Shown: positions 23,701-32,700 of the stretch, one piece after another
Layout of the letters: every line of letters starts with the position of its first letter
Numbering within the stretch: position 1 is the stretch's first letter
NCBI GenBank assembly: GCA_030562195.1
Contig: JAUJPP010000007.1
Coordinates: 25,975,769 to 26,039,768, forward strand
Origin: Nipponacmea schrenckii
Taxonomy: Eukaryota > Mollusca > Gastropoda > Lottiidae
Direction of reading: 5' to 3'
DNA length: 64,000 bases
The notes under the pieces: generated by a model
Databases searched by the model: none
Told to the model about the DNA's origin: nothing
The model's input: the letters and a program-made list of their open reading frames with translations, nothing else
Position numbers and translations under genes: made by a program

Positions 23701-26700
23701 AGAAAGATGAAGGGGCATAGATTATAGAGAATTGTCTGCCTACAAGTAACTGAGTATCATATAGAATGATTCAATGTCGCAGAGGCTGATCAATCTAGCA
23801 TACAGTCATAAGAAATAATCTTAATAAATTATCCCCAATTTGGATAGTATGCCATGCTATTACATATTAAAATGTCATAGAATCTATAGAATTTATGACC
23901 CATAAATGCATCAAAAATGTTATACACAAATTCTGTTAATTGTAAATATTCATGTATAATATGGCTCAAATTTAGACAGTTATGAAAACTAACACTGACT
24001 ACCTTTGTTAAAAACTTTGGTGTCTGAGACAATGGTAGTAAATGAGTTGCGTTGGTAAATGATGTGATTCTCCGATGAATCTGACTAATATACTGAACTT
24101 CTAATATTGAACCTACCTATCAGCAAAATATTGAGTGGCCACATCTCCAATTGGTAACTTTGATAACACTACCTTGGCTCCACTTTTATGTAGCATGTCT
24201 AATTTATCATAAAGAATTTTCCATTCAGCATCCACTATAGATTGGTATTCCTACAATTCAATATGGATATTATAAGACAAGGGCAGTAAGTCTTCGCAGG
24301 TATGTCAACACTTACAAAATGGTTTTAATCAGTACGGCGAGTGAAGCAAGGTAACCATCTCATTTATAATAAAATATCATAGCCTCACTTTGTCATCATT
24401 TTAAAACCCAGTTATTTTTTAAAATTATAAATCAAGGGCAATAACTCAATTAAATTCCAAAACTCACCTCTACAGTATTAACTCTGACTTCAGCATTTTC
24501 TTTTTCGGCTTTCAATTCTAATTCAATGTTTAATAACGCTATCTTAGGATTTGTGTATGTTTTAGACTGCATCTCAAATCCAGCATAACTGAAAGTTTTC
24601 TTGAAGGCTACTCCAGCAACTAACATAGAATCCTAAATGGAAATAGTAAAAAGTTTTGACATAATGGAACATATTTTTTTTAGCACTGGACTAGGGAAAT
24701 GCAATACCATGCAGTGTGGTCAGGACTTTTGAAAATAACTTTAAGGTTTTAATCAGTACGGCGAGCGAAGCAAGGTAAACATCTCATTTATAATAAAATA
24801 TCATAGCCTCACTTTATCATCATTTTAAAACCTAAGAGTATAACTCAATATTTAACAGAAAGACCATCAGATCCATGGGTGATGAATAAATGTCATCATT
24901 GAATTATACTATGCTTCTATTGACATCATTTGGTCTTTCTGTAAAATCTCAGGACATTTGTCCAAAATTCTCAATCTTATACAGTCAAGAATTCCTGTCT
25001 GTGAGAGCACATACAGTGACCAATACTTATAATAAAGAAGTGCAAAAAGCATGCATGTACCAGGCATTTTCAAATGGCCTGGCAGATTGATTAATTCACT
25101 TAAATCCCTACCTCAAGAGCTCCTCCCTGAACCTTTTTAATACCAATCATATTCAAGGGCAACAAATCATCTAACATCATGACAGCATCTACCACCATCT
25201 TGGAGAAAAAATCTTTCTGAGCTGCAACTAATTTGGAGCTTAACGAAGTAGCGGCACATTTTTCTAACAGTTCTCGTAATTCCCTGAAATACAAATGTCA
25301 ACAGGAGGTGAGAAATAATAATGGGAGAAGATAAAAAAAATTTTATAGAGTACAATATAATAATTTTAATAAAAAAAGAGAAAACTTCCATTTTGAATTT
25401 TCTGAGCAAGTTCAGAGTTGGTTAGTGTATTTTCAGTTAGATTCAACAACACGGACCAATTACATCATAACTCGATATTTTCCTTTCAATTTTAATAAGG
25501 CTTTAATCAGTACGGCGAGCGAAGCAAGGTAAACATTTCATATATAATAAAATATCATAGCCTCACTTTGTCATCAGTTTAAAACCTAAAATCAAACATA
25601 ATCAGTACTTAACTAGTCAAGGGCAATAACTCAATTGAGGTCACAAGGTTTTAATCAGTACGGCGAGCGAAGCAAGGTAAACATCTCATTTATAATAAAA
25701 TATCATAGCCTCACTTTATCATCATTTTAAAACCTAAGAGTATAACTCAATATTTAACAGAAAGACCATCAGATCCATGGGTGATGAATAAATGTCATCA
25801 TTGAATTATACTATGCTTCTAATTACATCATTTGGTCTTCTGAATTCAATGAGTTATCTCTATTATTGAAAAGATTTAACAAATGTTCGACATGAAAATT
25901 TGATAGTCCAGATACTGACTACATTTAATTAATTTAACTACTATTGAATGGATACAATATAAATAACTTGCAAGGAAAATTTTGCAAATTTAAGTGGGGT
26001 AATACATAAAAGAACCAACGCCAGGACATACCCAATTTTTTTTTTAAGAATTAAGCAAGTCCACACATTGCTTAATTCTAATCAGAAGTAGTCAAATTTA
26101 CTGCTGATGTAAAATTGTTAATTGGTCTATCATTGTTTTAAATTGACTTCATTTGAATCTATAAATAGATTTCAGTCTCTTCCTATCAAACATCATTTAG
26201 ATCAATCAACAATTTAGTTTGATGTCCTACTCCATCAATTAACTAGCGATAAACAACCCACCAATAATTAGGATCAATTTGTCCCCACTGATATTAACAA
26301 AACTTGACAAGAAAATGTGGTCCATCAGCAAATAAAACGGACATCATTCGGATCTATATTTAGATTTCAGTCTCTTCCTATCAAACATCATTTGAACCAC
26401 TTAAACTCAAAACCAAATTAAATTTTTTTTCTTCAAATTCTGAAAAGTTTTAAATACTTGTGATTCTGCCAAATGGATATATATTCTTAAATCATGGTTT
26501 TTAAGAAAAGATCAAGTTCAGAGTTGGTTAGTGTATTTTCAGTTAGATTCAACAACACGGACCAATTACATCATCATAATTTGATATTTTCATTTCAATT
26601 TTTTTAAGGTTTTAATCAGTACGGCGAGCGAAGCAAGGTAAACATCTCATTTATAATAAAATATCATAGCCTCACTGTATCATCATTTTAAAACCTAAAA

Positions 26701-29700
26701 TCAAACATAATCAGTACTTAACTAGTCAAGGGCAATAACTCAATTGAGGTCAAATGTGTTTTAATTAGTACGGCGAGCGAAGCAAGGTAAACATCTCATT
26801 TATAATAAAATATCATAGCCTCACTTTATCATCATTTTAAAACCTCAGTCCTACAACTTTGAAAACAGTTTCGCCTTGAACTCGTAATTATATATATTTT
26901 GATCAAGTTCAGAGTTGGTTAGTGTATTTTCAGTAAGATTCAACAACACGGACCAATTTCATCATCATTACTTGTTCTGGAATTTTCCTTGAATACATGA
27001 AATCAGAATTTAGTTATAGGACCACTAGCAAATTCAGATAATATCTTAGTGCAATCAAAATCAAAATTCAAGTGCAATCAAAGCAAGAACCTAGTGCAAT
27101 CAAATCAAGATCCCAGTACAATCAAATCAAGAACCTATTGTAATCATCAATTTCCTAGTGCAATCAAATAAACTATCCAGATCATTGTGTGAAAAATTAA
27201 TATGAATTTAACACTTAAAGATCATAAAATGGCTCTAAATAAGATACTTACGCTGGATTTTCCTGTTTGATTTTGATAGCTATTTCTTTTATCTTCTGCA
27301 CCATCTGAAAATCAAAATACATAAAATCTAGTGTGAATGTTTAGATGTTAAAACTTCTGTTTGACTTACCGAGTGAGCCAGGTCCTTATATTTTAAAGTT
27401 AAACCCCTACATTAGCAGTGCTATTGAGTATTTTGTATCTGAAATAATCCTAGACTGTAGCACAAGACATTTTATTGAAACAGGCAGATAATCTCGCTAA
27501 ACAGATAGAAAATGCTGCTTGTTGGACACAAAGAAGGATTCTATCAAACAAAGATGTATATTTAATCCTGTGACCATCAGATCCATGGGTGATGAATAAA
27601 TGTCATCATTGAACTATACTATGTTTCTATTGACATCATTTGGTTTTTTTTTTTTTTAGGTTTTAATCAGTACGGCGAGCGAAGCAAGGTAAACATCTCA
27701 TTTATAATAAAATATCATAGCCTCACTGTATCATCATATTAAAACATAAAAGTTGCCAAGGGAGATAACTTTAAAAGAATAGCTTGCCAGGCAAAGTAAC
27801 ATACGCCCATTGACAGCCTTGAATTTGAATAATATATTGAGCAATAACTCAAAAAATATTCACTGAATATTGAACCCAATGACAAAAGCTCAAAAAGTGT
27901 CAAATCGAAAAATCGTCTAATTCAAACCTGACCACCATGTTATCTTTTTCAATACTCATACCAAGTTTCATGAAATCTTTTAAAAAATTGTAGCTTCTTT
28001 TGCACACACAAAATTTTTTGACAAAATTTTACTAAGCAAAGGGCAATACCTAAAAAACCCATTCATTAAAAAAGTCGTCATATTCACACTTGACTATTGT
28101 CTTACCAATTCTAACACCAGGGTCCATAAAAATCCTTTGAAAATTTAAGCCCTCTTATTGTAACAATAGAATTTGCACACAATTTTACTAAGGCAAAGGC
28201 AATAACTCAAAACCGTTCATTGAAAAATTATCAAATTCAAACTTGATTGAGGTCTAATCGATTCCAATGCTCACACTAAGTTTCATCAAAATCCTTTGAA
28301 AATTGTAGGTTTTATTGCATCAACAATACAATTTTGACAAGATTTTACTAAGTTCAGGGCAATAACTCTAAAACTGTTCATCAAAGAATTATCAAATTCA
28401 AACTTGCCTGTTGACTTATCCATTTCAATACTCACACCAAGTTTCATCAAAATCTATTGAAAATTGTAGCTTCTATTGCATCAACAATAAATTTTGATGT
28501 GATGTAACTAAGTCAAAGGCAGTAACTCAAAAACTGTTCGTCGAAAAATTGGAACTGCCATCTTATCAATTCCCATGCTCACAACAAGTTTTATTTAAAT
28601 CTATTGAAATTTATAGCTTCTTTTGTGTCTACAACAAATATTGAGGCAGGGGCAATAACTCAAAAACCGTTCATCGAAAAATTGTGAAATTCGAACTGGA
28701 CCACAGTTTATCAATTTCAAAGCTCACACCAAGTTTCATTCAAATCCACATAAAATTGTAGCTTCTATTGTGCCTACAACAAATGTTGATGGACTGACAG
28801 ACAGACGGACAGAGGCAATGACAATATACGTCCACATATTCATGTGAGTCAAATCCAAATTAAACAAGTGGTTGCCTAGCAAGATACGCCCAATTTAAAA
28901 TATATTTTCTGTTTTAAAACAGGCAAAAACTCTAAGATTATTTAGGTCTAATCAAAGTTCTCGTCAATGTAAATGTTCACACCAAATTTCATTAAAATCA
29001 GATGAAAACTTTATTGTCTATCGCAATCACAAGTTGCGTTTTGACTAAGTCAAGTCCAATAACTCAAAAACAGTATATCGAAATGTCAATTTCGAACTTG
29101 ACCAAGATGACATCAACTTCAATGATCATACAAATTTCATTCCAATCAGATGAAAACTCTTGTCTCTATCGTGTTCACAGTCTATTTCGACGCAATTTGA
29201 CTTAGTCAAGGCCAATAACTCAATAAACGTTCACCCAAAAATCGTCACGATCAAACTTGTCCAAGATATCATAAATATAAATGACCAAATTTCATTCAAA
29301 TCACATGGAAATTGTGATCTCTATCGCCTTCACAAGCCAATTTTGAGGCGTTTTGGCTAAGTCAAGTGCAATAACTCAAAAACCGTTCATTGAAAAAGTG
29401 CCAATTTGGAACTTGTCTGAGATCTCATCAATATTAATGATCACAGAAAGTTTCATTTAATTACGATGAAAACTAGTCTATCGCGTTCACAAGCCAATTT
29501 TGACGCATTTTGACTAAGTCAAGTGCAATAACTAAAAACTGTTCGTCGACAAATCGCCAATTTCGAACTTGTCCGAGATCTCATCAATATTAATGATCAC
29601 AGAAAGTTTCATTTAAATCCGATGAAAACTGTAGCCTCTATTGCGTTCACAAGCAATTGTGGACGGACGGACCGACGGACGGACAGAGGTGACGACAATA

Positions 29701-32700
29701 TACGACCACATTATAATGTGGGCGTATAAAAACACTGTCATATAAAAAAACATTTTTTTCCAACATTTCCCTCTAATACAATAGAGCTTCCTCAGGGAGA
29801 GCTAAATACAAAATGAAGAGAAAAAGACAGTTAGTACAAAACTTATGACGTCATGCCCTTAGCCATAATGTTTGTACCAACTGTACAAACATACCTACCA
29901 AATGTCCAGCTTTCCTAAATGCTCGAATAACAATTTGAGGGTGAACTTTCTCCTCTATATATGGTTTAGCTTCTTTAAGAAATTCTCCAGCTAATAGTAC
30001 AACACTAGTGGTACCATCTCCCACCTTGAGAAGTAAGAAAAATCTTTTGTTAAGGGGGTTGACAACCTTATCGTTCGAGGTGTATTTCAATCAAGAAACA
30101 TTAAGTTTATATCCCATCTATTTGGCATTAAAAAAAACTCATCTAGTAAAAATTTTAGCTCAATCGCTTCAGTACTTTGTCAGATATCGGTCCGTAAAGA
30201 TAATCTATTTATATAACACATTGGGGTTGTCAGTTGACATTTTTGAGTGCTACGTCATCAGCTAAATAACCCTTTTCTACCTTAGTTGTTCAGATTCATA
30301 TCGGGGGGGAATCCAGAAGTCATGTGATGTCCCAAAAAAAGATAGCTTGCCAGGCAAGGTAACATACGCCCACTGGCAGCATTGAATTTGAAAAATAAAT
30401 AGAGCAATAACTCAAAAAACATTCACTGAATTAATATTAAAGTATATAAATATATATATATAAATATATAGGGCAAAAACTCAAAAACTGTTCATGGAAA
30501 ATTGTCAAATTAGAACTTGACCACCATCTTCTCTATTTCAATACTCATACCAAGTTTCATCAAATCTATTAAAAAATTGTAGTTTATTTTGCACCCACAA
30601 ATATTTTTGACGCAATTTTACTAAGTCAAGGGCAATAACCCCAAAACCATTTGTTAAAAAAAGTCTGTCTTATCAATTCTGATGCTTACACCAAGTTCCA
30701 TCAAAATCCTTTGAAAATTAAAGATTCTTATTGCAACTACAATAGAATTTTGACGCAAGGGCAATAACTTAAAACAATTCATTGAAAAACTGTCAAATTC
30801 AAACTTGATTGAGGCCTAATCAATTCCAATGCTCACACCAAGTTTCATCAATGATTTATTGCATCGAAACAAAAATTTTGACAAGATTTTTCTAAGTCAA
30901 GGGCTATAACTCAAAAACCGTTCATGGGATAATATCCATTTTCGAACTTGACCAAGATATCATCAATATATACATGTATACCAAGTTTCATTAAGATTGG
31001 ATAAAAACTGTAGCTTCTATTGTGGATACAACCCGAATTTGACGCGTTTTTACTAAGTCAAGGGCAATAACTCAAAAACCGTTCATGGGATAATATCCAT
31101 TTTCGAACTTGACAGATATCCTTAATATATACATGTATACCAAGTTTCATTAAGATCAGATAAAAACTGTAGCCTCTATTGTGGATACAACCCAAATTTG
31201 ACACGTTTTTACTAAGTCAAGGGCAATAACTCAAAAAACTGCTCATGCAATTATTTCTATTTTCGAACTTGACAGAGATATCAATATATACATGTATACC
31301 AAGTTTCATTAAGATCGGATAAAAATTGTAGCCTCTATTGTGGATACAAACCAAATTTGACGCATTTTTACTAAGTCAAGTGCAATAACTCAAAAAACGT
31401 TCATGCGATAATTTCCATTTTCGAACTTGACCGAGATATCATCAATATATACATGTATACCAAGTTTCATTAAGATCGGATAAAAACTGTGGCCTCTATC
31501 GTGGATACAACAAATGCGGACGGACGGACGGACGGACAGGGGCGACGGCAATATACGTCCACATTTCCATGTGGGCGTATAAAAATCATTACGTCACATG
31601 TAAACAAGAGAAATTTTATGATTGTTGGGTAGGTGTGTTATGACATGAACTTATCCATTGTTTTAGCACTCCATTTATGTGGTTATCGGTGCATATCGAT
31701 GCCTAAAAGGTGCTTCAAGATTTCTACAGCATGAAAGACACTCTTTTAACAACATGATCGTTCATAACGTAAGGTTTACATGTGTTTGCAAAATGTTGAA
31801 AAAAATGCCATTTTTCCAAAAGCATATCTTGCTTACAATTTATCTGATTTTTACAAACTTTGGCTTAGCTAAAGCTTACGATGTCCTCTATAACTTTACG
31901 TTGGCTTTTTGTTATAAAATGAATAGTTTTTTAAAGATTTGATTTCTCGTAAATGCACATGCAAACTTTTGATTTCTATCAATATCTTCAAAACAAAACA
32001 AAATTTTCAAAAAAGCCAAGGTAAAGATACTTGCGTTGTGCAAAATTTCAACCTTCTATATTAAATAGTCTAGTAGATATGCTAATTTTAAGGGAATAAT
32101 TGACGTTTTTTTCGTTCATCTTTCTCAAAGTTGAAATGTCATAGAGATATAAATTTTATATTTTTGGATAGCTGAAAGTCCCCTCTTTCCATTGATATTT
32201 AAATATTTCAGATAGGTGGAAAAGAAGTAGTCGAAATCGTCTATTTTTTGTACATAGGTTTAGGGTTGTAAACCCCCTTAATAATGCCATTCGCAAATTA
32301 GCTAAAATGAGGTTAGAACTATTTGAAAAATTAATTCAGTTGACCAAAATTGAAATTCACTTTTCCCTAGAAAAGGATAAAAGGAAACCATCTGGGTTTA
32401 GAATCAAAAGTTTACCATTGAACTTCACATGTAATGGTTTTACTTTAAATTGGTGAGAACTCTGATACTGCGAGGGACAACAGAAGACCAGCCTCAAGTC
32501 GATTCCAACCTTGGATGCACAACGAAAAGGCCTAAAATCTAACATACCTCAGCATCTTGAGATTTAGCAATGTCAACTAATGTTTTAGCTGCTGGATGAA
32601 CAATATCTAATGTTTTTAAAATGGTGGCACCATCATTTGAAATCACAGCTTTTCCTGAAAAAAAATAATAACAACTTTAGTAAAGGTTTTGAAAACAGAC

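Noticed and set aside
20781..27746. Regularly recurring 88-bp repeats resembling a CRISPR-like array
   Set aside because: Spacing is irregular, the repeats are spread over several introns of a eukaryotic gene, are far longer than CRISPR repeats, and there are no cas genes.
29002..29360. Two overlapping open frames of about 66 codons in CCT7 intron 4
   Set aside because: They lie wholly inside a pearl-like element, and their similarity to each other comes from the 160-bp core repeats.
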